This document shows, one piece after another, positions 9,019-18,327 of a DNA stretch of 64,000 nucleotides. The position numbers were made by a program, and so were the translations under genes. The DNA is from Paractinoplanes aksuensis (lineage in GTDB: Bacteria; Actinomycetota; Actinomycetes; Mycobacteriales; Micromonosporaceae), in NCBI RefSeq assembly GCF_024137025.1, contig NZ_JAMYJR010000033.1, forward strand, positions 62,001 through 126,000. The letters are read 5' to 3'. Each line of letters opens with the position of its first letter. Position 1 is the stretch's first letter. Under the pieces are notes generated by a model that worked only from the letters and a program-made list of their open reading frames with translations, made no database searches and was not told the origin of the DNA.

Positions 9019-10044
9019 TCAGTCCGAGTAGTCCGCCGTCTTGCCGGCCAGCTTGTCCTTGGTGCCCAGACACGCGTAGTCGGTCAGGGTCGAGCACGCG
9101 TCGGTCGCCTCGGGGACGGTCTCGCCGCGGGCCTTCTTGATGCCGAGTTCGGCCGCCTTGGCCCCCTGCGCCTTCTCGGGCATCGCGTACGTGCCGTACC
9201 AGGTGCCCTTCTCGACGAAGTCGTAGGCCTGCTGCGAGCCGCCGTTGCCGACGAACGTGATCTTCTTGCCGGCCGCCAGCGGGGTCGCGCCCTGCAGGGC
9301 CTGGGACGAGCCGATCACCACGTTGACGTCCGGGTGGGCCTGCAGCAGGTTCTGCATGGCGCCGCGTCCGCTGTCCGGGGTGTAGCCGCCGACGAAGTTC
9401 GAGATGACCTCGGACGCGCCGCCGGCCTTGAGCGCGTTGACCGCGGCCTCGGTGCGGGCGGTGTCGAGCGGGTAGTTGGCGAAGCCCTGGAAGTAGGCCA
9501 CCTTGCAGGCGCCGTCGGTGACCGTCTGGCAGCCCTCGAGGGCCATCTTGGCCAGGCCGTCACCGTTGACCGTGGGCGGGTCGATGATGTTGATGGTGCC
9601 GGGCACCTGGGGCTCGATGGTGTCGTACTTGCCGCCGATCGGGGTGAACTCGACGACCACGGTGATGCCGGCGGCGACCGCCTGCTTGACCGGGTTGACC
9701 ACCGCCGTGCCGTCGTTGGCCTGCACGATCATGACGTCGTAGCGCTTGGACGTCACCGCGTCCTGCAGCTGGTTGACCTGTGTGGGCCCGTCGAAGTTGG
9801 AGTCGAGGAAGGTGGCCTCGGCATTGTTGGCGTTGGCGTACTCCTGCACACCGGCCCAGGTGGCCTGGGCGAACGAGTTCGCCTTGGCGAAGCCGAAGAA
9901 GCCGATGCTGAGTTTCTTGTCGGCCGGGACCGCCGAGGCGGCCGCGCCGGTGCCGGCGTCGTTGTTGTTGTTGGGATTGCTGCAGGCGGTCAGCGCGGCC
10001 ACGGCGACCAGGCTGATGGCGAGGGGTCGGGCAACTCGTATCAC
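9019..10044 (-). CDS. Periplasmic-type substrate-binding lipoprotein of the ABC importer
   Basis: 341 residues starting at GTG 10044, with AGAGGAG five bases upstream. The N-terminus is a lipoprotein signal: basic start, hydrophobic stretch, then the lipobox LTAC with Cys at about position 21. The remainder is a Peripla_BP_4 (ribose/autoinducer-type) fold, with KKLSIGFFGFAKANSFAQATW opening the first lobe and DVMIVQANDGTAVVNPVKQA as the ligand hinge motif. It captures the substrate for the permease and ATPase encoded downstream. Several family members bind ring compounds other than sugars. Confidence 0.88.
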   Translation of the reverse strand: MIRVARPLAISLVAVAALTACSNPNNNNDAGTGAAASAVPADKKLSIGFFGFAKANSFAQATWAGVQEYANANNAEATFLDSNFDGPTQVNQLQDAVTSKRYDVMIVQANDGTAVVNPVKQAVAAGITVVVEFTPIGGKYDTIEPQVPGTINIIDPPTVNGDGLAKMALEGCQTVTDGACKVAYFQGFANYPLDTARTEAAVNALKAGGASEVISNFVGGYTPDSGRGAMQNLLQAHPDVNVVIGSSQALQGATPLAAGKKITFVGNGGSQQAYDFVEKGTWYGTYAMPEKAQGAKAAELGIKKARGETVPEATDACSTLTDYACLGTKDKLAGKTADYSD

Positions 10045-10054
10045 TGGTGCTCCT

Positions 10055-10378
10055 CTAATTCTGCGAAAGAGGCTCGACGAGCTCGAAGACTCCGCCAACG
10101 AGCGGCTCGTCGTCGTTTTTGTCCAGCAGTGCGAAGAGCCCCTCGGACAAGGAGGCTCGCCACGGGTCGTCGACCCAGTTGCGGTAGTCCGCGGCCGTGT
10201 CCCAGTCGGCGATGACCAGGTGGGTCGCGGGGCTGTCGTCAACGGATCGCAACAGTTCGGCAGCACGGCACCCGGGGAAGACCCGGGCCCGCTCCAGAAT
10301 CCGCCGATCCGCGTAGAAGGCTTCCAGCGCGTCGCCGTGGCCGGCGGCTGCTTGAAGGGTGAGGACGCTGCGGACCAT
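10055..10378 (-). CDS. Antibiotic biosynthesis monooxygenase (ABM) domain protein
   Basis: 107-residue single-domain protein. The dimeric ferredoxin-like ABM fold is suggested by MVRSVLTLQAAAGHGDALEAFY, then PGCRAAELLRS and THLVIADWDTAADYRNWV. Such proteins act as cofactor-free monooxygenases or heme-binding or quinone-handling proteins; many have no known substrate. It is the first gene of the leftward operon, 10 bp before the binding-protein gene, so it probably belongs to the same catabolic regulon. Confidence 0.75.
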   Translation of the reverse strand: MVRSVLTLQAAAGHGDALEAFYADRRILERARVFPGCRAAELLRSVDDSPATHLVIADWDTAADYRNWVDDPWRASLSEGLFALLDKNDDEPLVGGVFELVEPLSQN

Positions 10379-10709
10379 TGGTACCCCCGCTGTGTCGGGT
10401 GGTTGGAGTTGGCAAATGCTGACGGTGGCCGTTCCGCCACGGATGTGCGCTCAGCACAGCCGCGGGGCGCGCCGCTGTGCACGGCCACCTACGGGCCGGT
10501 TCACAGCTCTGAGCACTCCCACCAGCACCGATTGACACCTCAGAAACGGCTGTGACAGGTTCGGGGCCTCGCCGACGCCAACCGGTGACGACCATCCAGC
10601 TGACTCGCCCGTCGGACAACGGGCCGCTTTCTTCTCAGCTGCCACTTCCGCTTTCTCGAACGAACGGCGCGCGCCGCCGTGCGGAAAAACGGCGAAAGGC
10701 GATCCCACG
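10379..10709. promoter_or_regulatory. Divergent control region between the two hydantoinase operons
   Basis: 331 bp without a credible gene, lying between outward-facing operons. It contains a spaced inverted repeat, GCACAGC at 10454-10460 and GCTGTGC at 10474-10480, which is a candidate operator for the PucR protein, and a TTGACA at 10530-10535 that could be a -35 for the rightward operon, although the matching -10 is weak. The assignment to PucR is inference from gene context. Confidence 0.5.
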
Positions 10710-12755
10710 ATGACCAGCAACAGCCGCGTCGCGATCGACGTCGGCGGCACCTTCACCGACGTCGTCGAACTCCTTCCGGACAGCGGCGAGATCCGCTTCG
10801 GGAAGGTGCCGACCACGCCGTCACAGCCGACCGCGGGCGTCCTGGACGCGTTCGGCACGACCGAGGCGCCGATGGCCCAGGTCAGCATGTTCACCCACGG
10901 CACCACGCTCGGGCTCAACGCGCTGCTCACCCGCACCGGGGCCCGCACGGCGGTGGTCGGCACGGCCGGGTTCCGCGACGTCTACCTGCTCGGGCGCACC
11001 GACCGGCGGACGAACTACGACATCACGTACAAGAAGCCGAAGGCGCTGGTCGAGCGCTACGACACGTTCGAGGTGCCCGAGCGCAGTCTGTTCGACGGTT
11101 CGGTGCACCTGCCGCTGGACGAGGCGGCGGCCCGCGAGGTCGCCGCGACGATCGCCGAGCGGGGCTACGACTCGGTCGCGGTGGCGTTCCTGCACTCGTA
11201 CGCGAATCCGGCCCACGAATCCCTGATGCGGGAGATCCTGGCCGAGGTCGCGCCGGACGTGGTCGTGACCGTCTCGCACGAGCTGTCCCGCGAGTACCGC
11301 GAGTACGAGCGGACCAGCACCGCCGTGCTCGACGCCTACGTCAAGCCGATCGTGCGCCGCTACCTGGAACGGCTCGAGGGTGAGCTGGCCGGCGGCGGTT
11401 TCGGCGGGCGCTTCCTGATGACCCGCAGCGGCGGCGGCGCGATGACCGCCAGCTCGGCCCGCGAGCAGCCGGTCAGCCTGATCCTCTCCGGCCCGGCCGG
11501 CGGCGTCATCGGCGCCACCGCGTTCGGCCGGCTCATCGACCGGCCCAACCTGATCACCATCGACATGGGCGGCACCAGCCTGGACGCGTCGCTGGTGATC
11601 GACGGCGAGCCGGTGCTGCACCAGGGGGCCGAGTTCGAGAGCCTGCCGATCAACACGCCGTCGCTCTACATCCACACCATCGGGGCCGGCGGCGGTTCGA
11701 TCGCCTGGCTCGACGACGCGGGCGCGCTGCAGGTCGGCCCGCAGAGCGCCGGCGCCGACCCCGGCCCGGCCTCGTACGGCAAGGGCGGCACCCAGCCCAC
11801 CTTCACCGACGCCGCGCTGGCAGTCGGCTACATGGGCACGACGGCGGCGCTCGGCGGCCGGCTCAGCCTGGACGACCGGCTCGCCCTGAGCGCGCTGGAG
11901 CCGCTGGCCGAGAAGCTCGACATGACCCCGCTCGGCCTGGCCCGCGGCATGATCCGCATCTCGACCACGAAGATCATGGGCGCCGTCCGGGCCATCACGG
12001 TCGAGGTCGGGCGCGATCCCAAGGACTTCGCGCTGCTCTCGTTCGGCGGCGGGGGCGGCCTGGTCGCCGTCGACGTCGCGCAGGAGCTGGGCATCCCGAC
12101 CGTCGTCGTGCCGCCGGGGCAGGGCGCGTTCTCGGCCTTCGGCATGCTCTTCGCCGACGTGCAGCACGACTTCGCCCGGACGGCGGTGACCGCGCTGGCC
12201 GAGCTGGACACCCCGGCCGTGGCCGCGAGCTACTCCGAGATGGCCGCCGAGGCCGCCGACGCGCTGGCCGCCGAGGGCTTCACGCCCGAGAACCGGGTGC
12301 TGACCCGCAGCGTCGACGTGCGCTACGCCGGTCAGGAGCACACCGTCACGGTCCCGGTTCCCGAGGGTACGACCGGGATCGCGGCCGTGGTCGAGCAGGA
12401 GTTCACCGAGCTCCACGAGCGCCAGTACGGCCACGTGATGGACGACCCGATCGAGATCACCACGCTCCGGCTGCGTGCCTCGGGGCAGGTCGACAAGCCG
12501 GAGTTGCCCCGGCTCGGCGTACGGGAATCGGGCCCGGCTCAACCCGAGGGCCACCGCGACGTGTACGTCTCGGCCGAGCAACCGGCCGTGCCGTACGCGC
12601 TGTTCACCCGCGAGGAGTTGCTGGCCGGCGACGAGATCGCCGGACCGGCCGTGATCCATGAGCACACCGCGACCACCGTCATCCACGCCGGCGACCACCT
12701 GCGCGTCGGGGAGCACGGCGAAATGGTCATCACCGTTCAAGGGGCAGCCGCATGA
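10710..12755 (+). CDS. hyuA: Hydantoinase/oxoprolinase subunit A
   Basis: 681 residues, the usual HyuA length. The ATP phosphate loop DVGGTFTD is at residues 10-17, followed by the Hydantoinase_A core (SGPAGGVIGA, then TIDMGGTSLDASLVIDGEP) and the C-terminal domain. The family hydrolyses cyclic amides (hydantoins, 5-oxoproline, N-methylhydantoin) in an ATP-dependent reaction together with a B subunit. It opens the rightward operon and overlaps hyuB by four bases. The natural substrate cannot be read from sequence. Confidence 0.92.
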   Translation: MTSNSRVAIDVGGTFTDVVELLPDSGEIRFGKVPTTPSQPTAGVLDAFGTTEAPMAQVSMFTHGTTLGLNALLTRTGARTAVVGTAGFRDVYLLGRTDRRTNYDITYKKPKALVERYDTFEVPERSLFDGSVHLPLDEAAAREVAATIAERGYDSVAVAFLHSYANPAHESLMREILAEVAPDVVVTVSHELSREYREYERTSTAVLDAYVKPIVRRYLERLEGELAGGGFGGRFLMTRSGGGAMTASSAREQPVSLILSGPAGGVIGATAFGRLIDRPNLITIDMGGTSLDASLVIDGEPVLHQGAEFESLPINTPSLYIHTIGAGGGSIAWLDDAGALQVGPQSAGADPGPASYGKGGTQPTFTDAALAVGYMGTTAALGGRLSLDDRLALSALEPLAEKLDMTPLGLARGMIRISTTKIMGAVRAITVEVGRDPKDFALLSFGGGGGLVAVDVAQELGIPTVVVPPGQGAFSAFGMLFADVQHDFARTAVTALAELDTPAVAASYSEMAAEAADALAAEGFTPENRVLTRSVDVRYAGQEHTVTVPVPEGTTGIAAVVEQEFTELHERQYGHVMDDPIEITTLRLRASGQVDKPELPRLGVRESGPAQPEGHRDVYVSAEQPAVPYALFTREELLAGDEIAGPAVIHEHTATTVIHAGDHLRVGEHGEMVITVQGAAA

Positions 12756-14443
12756 CAACCGTCGACTCGATCACCATCGAGGTCATCCGGCACGGCCTGC
12801 TGGCCGCGGCCGAGGAGATGGCCCGCAACCTGTGCCGCACGGCCTACAACACGGTCGTCTACGAGATTCACGACTACGGCATCGGGATCCACGACGCGAA
12901 CGGCGACGTGGTGGCCGACGCGCCCGGCATCGCCGTGTTCACCCGCGGCAACGACCACGGCATCAAGAAGGCGGTCGAGTTCCTCGGCGTCGAGAAGCTG
13001 CTGCCGGGCGACGTGTTCATCATCAACTACCCCTACTGGTCGTCGGCGCACACGCTCGACCCGCTGGTGTTCGCGCCCATCCACAGCGCGAAGGGCGAGC
13101 TGATCGGCTACTCCTCGTGCCGGATCCACGTGCTCGACCTGAAGCAGAAGGACGCCGGCTACGTCCTCGACTCGACCGACATGTACCAGGAAGGCATCTT
13201 CTTCACCGCGGCCAAGCTGTACCGCGAGGGGGAGATGAACGAGGACATCTTCAACGTCGTCAAGTTCAACAGCCGCATGCCCGAGCGCACCATCGGCGAC
13301 CTGCAGGCCCAGGTCTCGGCGTGTTTCTCGGGCGTACGCCGTACGCAGGAAATCGCGGCCAAATACGGCGCGGACACGCTGACCGAGGCGATGGCCGCGA
13401 TCAACGACCACGGCGAGCGCCTGGCCCGGATCGCCCTGGCCAAGCTGCCCAAGGGCACGTGGACGGCGCACGACTTCGTCGACCAGGACGGCGTCGACCT
13501 CGACCGCATGATCCGGATGAACGTCACCGTGACCGTCACCGACGACGAGATGATCGTCGACTGGACCGGCAGCGAGAAGAACGTCCGCGGCCCGATCAAC
13601 CTGCCCGTGGGCCAGACCGAGGCGTTCTGCAGCCTCATCTTCAAGTCGCTGACCACGCCCGACACCCCGGTCGTGGCCGGCAACTTCCGGCCGCTGCGGG
13701 TGATCACCGAGCCCGGCTCGGTCATGCACGCCGTACCGCCGATGCCGACCTTCACGCTGTGGACCGGGCTGCTCGGCGGCGAGGTGGTGCTCAAGGCGCT
13801 GGCCCAGGGCATGCCCGACCTGGTGCCGGCCTGCTCCGGGGGCGACGTCTGCTCGATGATGGGGCTGGGCGTGAACCCGCGCAACGGCGAGGCCTGGCTC
13901 GAGGCGACGAACGAGGCGGTCGGCTTCGGCGGGCACGCCCACGGCGACGGCGCCGACGGGATCATGCACATCAGCGAGCCGGGTTGCCGCAACAACCCGG
14001 TCGAGGTGCTGGAGACCAAGTCGCCGATGTTCATCGAGTCGTACGGGTATCGGCCCGACACGGGCGGGGCGGGGCGCAACCGCGGCGGTGTCGGCGTGCA
14101 GCGGTCGTACCGGTTCACGGCCCCGTCGACCGGCATCTGCATCGTCTACAAGACCAAGACCAAGCCGTGGTCGATCGACGGGGGCGGCGAGGGCGACAAC
14201 AACCACATCGTGCTCAACCCGGGCACCGACCGCGAGACGGTCACCGGGGGCAGCTACAACCGGCTCGACACGGGTGACGTGCTGGTCAACAACACCGGTG
14301 GTGGCGGTGGCTACGGCAACCCGTTCGAGCGGGACGTTCTGAAGGTGGCGGCCGATGTCCGCAACGGCTTCGTGTCGATCTCGTCCGCTTTGAACGACTA
14401 CGGTGTCGTGGTGGACCCGGTGACGTTCGAGGCCTCCCGATGA
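12752..14443 (+). CDS. hyuB: Hydantoinase/oxoprolinase subunit B
   Basis: 563 residues with the HyuB pattern: VIRHGLLAAAEEMARNLCRTAYNTVVYEIHDYG at the start, the FTRGNDHGIKKAVEFL region, and the glycine-rich C-terminal block GGAGRNRGGVGVQRSYRF followed by GGGGGYGNPFERD. It is the partner subunit of HyuA in ATP-dependent opening of a cyclic amide ring. Start ATG 12752 overlaps the hyuA stop (ATGA) and its own stop overlaps the amidohydrolase start in the same way, indicating tight translational coupling. Confidence 0.92.
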   Translation: MTTVDSITIEVIRHGLLAAAEEMARNLCRTAYNTVVYEIHDYGIGIHDANGDVVADAPGIAVFTRGNDHGIKKAVEFLGVEKLLPGDVFIINYPYWSSAHTLDPLVFAPIHSAKGELIGYSSCRIHVLDLKQKDAGYVLDSTDMYQEGIFFTAAKLYREGEMNEDIFNVVKFNSRMPERTIGDLQAQVSACFSGVRRTQEIAAKYGADTLTEAMAAINDHGERLARIALAKLPKGTWTAHDFVDQDGVDLDRMIRMNVTVTVTDDEMIVDWTGSEKNVRGPINLPVGQTEAFCSLIFKSLTTPDTPVVAGNFRPLRVITEPGSVMHAVPPMPTFTLWTGLLGGEVVLKALAQGMPDLVPACSGGDVCSMMGLGVNPRNGEAWLEATNEAVGFGGHAHGDGADGIMHISEPGCRNNPVEVLETKSPMFIESYGYRPDTGGAGRNRGGVGVQRSYRFTAPSTGICIVYKTKTKPWSIDGGGEGDNNHIVLNPGTDRETVTGGSYNRLDTGDVLVNNTGGGGGYGNPFERDVLKVAADVRNGFVSISSALNDYGVVVDPVTFEASR

Positions 14444-15630
14444 CTTCGCTGTCGATCGTCAACGCCGCGATCTTCGACGGCGTGGCCGACGAGCTGACCG
14501 AGGGCGCGGTGCACGTCGTCGACGGCCGGATCACGGACGTCGGCGGGGCGCCGCAGCCGGCGGACCGGACCATCGACGCCCGCGGGCGGACCGTGCTGCC
14601 CGGCCTGATCGATGCGCACTGTCATGCGTACGGAATCGGTCTGAACATGCTCGAGATCGAGTCGCGCCCGCTGAGCTACGTCGCGCTGGTGGCGGCGCAG
14701 CGTCTGCGGGCGGCGCTGTCGCGCGGATTCACGACCGTCCGTGACCCCTCGGGGGGCGACGCGGGGCTCGACCGGGCGATCCGCGAGGGGCTGCTGCCGT
14801 CGCCGCGCTATCTGTGGACGGGCGCGGCGCTGAGCCAGACCGGCGGGCACGGCGACTTCCGGGCGGCCGACTCCGACGTGTGCGGCTGCAACACGCACAC
14901 GTGCGAGGTCGTCGACGGCGTCGACAACCTGCGGGTGGCCGTGCGTGAGCGGCTGCGCCGCGGCGCCCACGCCATCAAGATCATGGCGTCGGGCGGGGTG
15001 GTGTCGCTGACCGACCCGATCCGCATCCCGCAGTACTCGCCGGAAGAGATCCGGGCCGTCACCTCGGAGGCGGCGCAGCGCGGCAGTTACGTGGCCGCGC
15101 ACGCCTACTCCCCCGAGTCGATCCGGCACGCCATCGACAACGGCGTGCGCACGATCGAGCACGGCAACCTGCTCGACGCGCCGACCGCGGCGGCGATGGC
15201 GACGGCCGGGGCGTTCCTGGTGCCGACGCTGGCCGCCTACGACGCGATGGACCGGCGCGGGCCTCAGTTGGGCATGACGCCGGTGCAGCAGGCCAAGAAC
15301 GCCGAGGTGCTCGAATCCGGCCGCGAGGCGGTTCGCCTGGCGCGGGCGGCCGGTGTACGCGTCGGATTCGGCACCGACCTCATGGGCCTTCTCGAGGACG
15401 AGCAGCTCAACGGCCTGCGGCTGCAGGTCGAGGTGGACGGCGCGCTGACCGCGCTGAAGTCGGCCACCTCGGTCAACGCCGCGTTGTTGCGCCGCGACGA
15501 TCTGGGCCGGGTGGCGCCGGGCGCCGTGGCCGATCTGCTCATCGTCGACGGCGACCCGCTCTCGGATCCCGCCGTGCTCTGGGGCCCGCCCTCGGGACGC
15601 ACCGTCGTGCAGGGCGGCGTCGTCGCCTAG
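14440..15630 (+). CDS. Metal-dependent amidohydrolase (imidazolonepropionase/prolidase-like)
   Basis: 396-residue TIM-barrel amidohydrolase. Metal ligands are visible in order: LIDAHCHAYG (first His pair, about residue 57), AIKIMASGG with a lysine that may be carboxylated, AAHAYS, TIEHGN and GFGTD. The closest recognisable groups are imidazolonepropionase-like and Xaa-Pro-dipeptidase-like amidohydrolases. As third gene of the hyu operon it probably hydrolyses the open-chain ureido or amide product, or a related ring. It converges on the DUF302 gene with the two stop codons overlapping in CTAG. Confidence 0.85.
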   Translation: MTSLSIVNAAIFDGVADELTEGAVHVVDGRITDVGGAPQPADRTIDARGRTVLPGLIDAHCHAYGIGLNMLEIESRPLSYVALVAAQRLRAALSRGFTTVRDPSGGDAGLDRAIREGLLPSPRYLWTGAALSQTGGHGDFRAADSDVCGCNTHTCEVVDGVDNLRVAVRERLRRGAHAIKIMASGGVVSLTDPIRIPQYSPEEIRAVTSEAAQRGSYVAAHAYSPESIRHAIDNGVRTIEHGNLLDAPTAAAMATAGAFLVPTLAAYDAMDRRGPQLGMTPVQQAKNAEVLESGREAVRLARAAGVRVGFGTDLMGLLEDEQLNGLRLQVEVDGALTALKSATSVNAALLRRDDLGRVAPGAVADLLIVDGDPLSDPAVLWGPPSGRTVVQGGVVA

Positions 15631-16124
15631 ACGGCTCCGCGCAGCAGGGTCAGCACCGCTTCGTCGAGGCGACGGGCCACGTCAAGAGCCTCCTCATTCC
15701 CGTACGGGGTGAGGAGGCTCGCCGTCGTGTCGTAGGCCACGCGTACGGTGTCGCCGTCCTCCCACACCAGCAGCGTGATCGGCGCGTAGGCTCCGGCCTC
15801 CGGCACGTGCCGGGTCATCTTGGTCATCGTGAACGGGTTGCCGACGAGCAGGCGGACCAACCGCTGCGGGGTGCGCCCCGGGATCTTGTTGAGCACCGCG
15901 TCCTGGTCGAGCCGCAGGAACTGCAACAACCCGGACGGGCCGGCCGCCTCGGTGGCCAGCTGCCCGAATTCCTCGTACGTCCCGGCGGTGTTCCAGCCCT
16001 TGACGGCGGCCGGCAGGTCGGGGCGGGACACGCCCTCGTAGATCCCGGCCAGCACGTCGTCGAACTTCTTGGTGGTCGCTAAGGTGACCCGCTCGACGGG
16101 CACCTGACTCCTGGTCTCGGTCAT
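15627..16124 (-). CDS. DUF302 family protein
   Basis: 165 residues from ATG 16124. The central segment (GGLLQFLRLDQDAVLNKIPG-type, then LLVGNPFTMTKM and AYAPITLLVWEDGDTVRVAYD) matches DUF302, a small alpha/beta domain of unknown function often found near redox or stress genes. It is the last gene of a leftward four-gene operon headed by the NAD(P)-binding protein, 10 bp after the NAD kinase stop. Confidence 0.7.
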   Translation of the reverse strand: MTETRSQVPVERVTLATTKKFDDVLAGIYEGVSRPDLPAAVKGWNTAGTYEEFGQLATEAAGPSGLLQFLRLDQDAVLNKIPGRTPQRLVRLLVGNPFTMTKMTRHVPEAGAYAPITLLVWEDGDTVRVAYDTTASLLTPYGNEEALDVARRLDEAVLTLLRGAV

Positions 16125-16134
16125 GCTCCCGACG

Positions 16135-17067
16135 TTAGGCCGGTCCGTCGGCCGGTACATCCGTCAGACGACGGGCCCTGTCCCGCAGCTCCTCGGGCAC
16201 CAGCTCGACCAGTTGGTCGGGGCGCAGGGGCAGGTCGAGCACGCTCAGCTTGACCCGGGCCCGGGCGCCGTGGGTGTTCTGGTCGAACCGGACCACGTTG
16301 GCCGCGTTGGCCCGCATGCGCAGCACCATGTCGGTGTCCGGGGCGATCGTCAGCACCGTGGCGCCGTCGAGCGAGAGCCGCGTCTCGCGACCGGGCGCGC
16401 GCAGCAGCACCGTCTCGTCGCCACCCAGCACGATCGGGCGGCTGATGCCGGACATGGGCGCGACCGGGGTCAGCCCGATGAGCGGCGCCGACGGCGAGAT
16501 GATCGGGCCACCGGCGGCGTAGTTGTAGGCGGTCGAGCCGGTCGGCGTGCACACCACCACGGCGTCGCTGCGGTAGTAGCCGTGCTTCACGTCGTTGATC
16601 TCGAGATCGAGGCTGACCGCGGTCCACGGGGTCGTCGCCGTCAGAACCACGTCGTTGAAGGCCAGCGCGGCATCACCGGGCCCGGTGAGCTCGAGGCAGC
16701 TGTGCGGTTCGAGGCTGAAGTCGCCGGCGATCAGCCGGTCGAGGGCCCGCGGCAGTTCCCGGGGCGTGACCTCGATGAGGAAGCCGATGTTGCCGTGGTT
16801 GACCCCGAGCACCGGGGTCGGCCGCCCGGCCACCAGTCGCATGGCGCCGAGCATCGTGCCGTCGCCGCCCAGGCTGAACACGAAATCCACCTGGTCGGCG
16901 AACTTGTCCTCGTCCAGCGGCTCGACGCCGGGGCCCAGGCGGGCGGCGTCGGGCGGGCGCGCGACCACGCGGATACCGTGCTCGCCCGCCAGCGCCGTCA
17001 CCGTCGCGACCGACTCGCTGACGTCGTTGCGGGGATGAACCACCAGACCGAGGACGCGATTACCCAT
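16135..17067 (-). CDS. nadK: NAD(+) kinase
   Basis: 310-residue ATP-NAD kinase that makes NADP from NAD in the cytosol. Diagnostic motifs are GGDGTMLG at residues 67-74, GVNHGNIGFL, the NE/D-like FNDVVL segment, and CTPTGSTAYNYAAGGPI. ATG 17067 gives the expected N-terminus (MGNRVLGLVVHPRND) and overlaps the upstream membrane-protein gene by 8 bp. Actinobacteria often have a second NAD kinase near recN; this copy lies in a different context and may be a paralog. Confidence 0.92.
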   Translation of the reverse strand: MGNRVLGLVVHPRNDVSESVATVTALAGEHGIRVVARPPDAARLGPGVEPLDEDKFADQVDFVFSLGGDGTMLGAMRLVAGRPTPVLGVNHGNIGFLIEVTPRELPRALDRLIAGDFSLEPHSCLELTGPGDAALAFNDVVLTATTPWTAVSLDLEINDVKHGYYRSDAVVVCTPTGSTAYNYAAGGPIISPSAPLIGLTPVAPMSGISRPIVLGGDETVLLRAPGRETRLSLDGATVLTIAPDTDMVLRMRANAANVVRFDQNTHGARARVKLSVLDLPLRPDQLVELVPEELRDRARRLTDVPADGPA

Positions 17068-17500
17068 GCTCCGACGATGCCACAGCGTCCTTGACCGGCA
17101 ACCTTCTGACCGGGAGCAGCAGCAGGATCGACAACACGAGAACACCGCCCAGGCTGACCGCGTTGCCGATCTTGTCGATGGTCTCGAACATCTCGAGGTG
17201 CAGCATGTGCCACAGGAAGTGGATCGAGTTGAAGATCAGCCAGGCCCCACCGGTGACCCGCATCGCGTCGGCCGTCGGGCGCCGCCACGCCCATACGCTG
17301 AGCACCAGCAACGCCAGATAGAGGGCGCCGACGTCGCGGACCAGATGTTCGCTGTACGGGCCCAGGATCGACACCCAGTTCTTGCGGGGTCCCGGGAAGT
17401 CGTTGTAGAAGGAGACCGGGAACGCCGCCGCCCACACCCCCACGTACGCGGCCGACACAGCCAGAAGCCCGGCGATCCAGCGCTTGACGGCCAGGGTCAT
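17060..17500 (-). CDS. Small integral membrane protein
   Basis: 146 residues with about four predicted membrane spans (near residues 5-25, 50-70, 78-100 and 112-132). The segment GGAWLIFNSIHFLWHMLHLEMFETIDKIGN, rich in His and acidic residues between helices, could bind a cofactor or metal, but I recognise no family. Start ATG 17500 overlaps the stop of the preceding NAD(P)-binding gene by four bases. It is the second gene of the NAD kinase operon. Confidence 0.75.
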   Translation of the reverse strand: MTLAVKRWIAGLLAVSAAYVGVWAAAFPVSFYNDFPGPRKNWVSILGPYSEHLVRDVGALYLALLVLSVWAWRRPTADAMRVTGGAWLIFNSIHFLWHMLHLEMFETIDKIGNAVSLGGVLVLSILLLLPVRRLPVKDAVASSEHG

Positions 17501-18222
17501 CGCGCCGCGGCCCACTGCTCGAACGTGATCCGGCCCTGGTTGTAGTCGCCGGTCGGCAGCAACCCGCCGCGGGCCATCGACCGCGAGGCGGCGTCCGGCA
17601 GCGGCACGTTCAGCACCAGCTTGCCCTTGGCCACGCGCTTCACCATGTCACCCATCCGCAGCACCTCCGGACCGGCCAGTTCGGTGGTCCGGCCCTGGGC
17701 CGGCCCTTCGGCCAGGCGGACCAGTTCGGCCGCCACGTCCGCGGCGGCGACCGGGCGGGTCACCATCGTCGGCACCAGCTTGACCGGGCCGGGGATCTGG
17801 GCCATGACCTGCTCGGTGAACTCGAAGAACTGCGTCGCCCGCAGGATGGTGACCGGGATCGGGCCGGCCAGGGCCAGTTCCTCCTGGCGGCGCTTGCCCG
17901 CGTAATAGGCCGAGTCGACCCGGTCGACGCCGACGACCGAGACCACGACGTAGTGCTTGACGCCGGCCCGCTCCTGCGCGGCGAGCAGATTGCGGGTCGT
18001 GGTCTCGAAGAACCCGATCGCGACCTTACGGTTGAGCGTGACCTTGTTGGCCACGTCGATCACCACGTCGACGCCGCGCAGGGCCTCGTCGAGCCCGGCC
18101 CCGGTGAGCAGATCGACCCCGTTCGAGCGCGAGATCACCACGACCTCATGGCCCTGGGCCCGCGCCTTCTCCACGACCAGTTTGCCGAGCCAGCCGGTGC
18201 CACCGGCGACCGCCATCCGCAT
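17497..18222 (-). CDS. NAD(P)H-binding, NmrA-like atypical SDR protein
   Basis: 241 residues with a Rossmann start VAGGTGWLGKLV and the NmrA/NAD(P)H-binding pattern: VISRS, VDVVIDVAN, HYVVVSVVGVDRVDSAYYAGKRRQEE and TILRATQFFEF. Either a sensor or a reductase without the classical SDR catalytic Tyr-Lys pair. ATG 18222 is preferred over the in-frame ATG 18231 because GAGAAGG is then at a usable distance. It leads the NAD kinase operon, consistent with a role tied to NADP status. Confidence 0.8.
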   Translation of the reverse strand: MRMAVAGGTGWLGKLVVEKARAQGHEVVVISRSNGVDLLTGAGLDEALRGVDVVIDVANKVTLNRKVAIGFFETTTRNLLAAQERAGVKHYVVVSVVGVDRVDSAYYAGKRRQEELALAGPIPVTILRATQFFEFTEQVMAQIPGPVKLVPTMVTRPVAAADVAAELVRLAEGPAQGRTTELAGPEVLRMGDMVKRVAKGKLVLNVPLPDAASRSMARGGLLPTGDYNQGRITFEQWAAAR

Positions 18223-18327
18223 TGTGTCCATCCTTCTCGTCGAATCGGCTACCTGAAGGGAGGACGAGACGGTCGAAGCTGGTGTGACGCGGTGTGGCCC
18301 GAGCCATAACGCGGATAGCCTGCCGAA

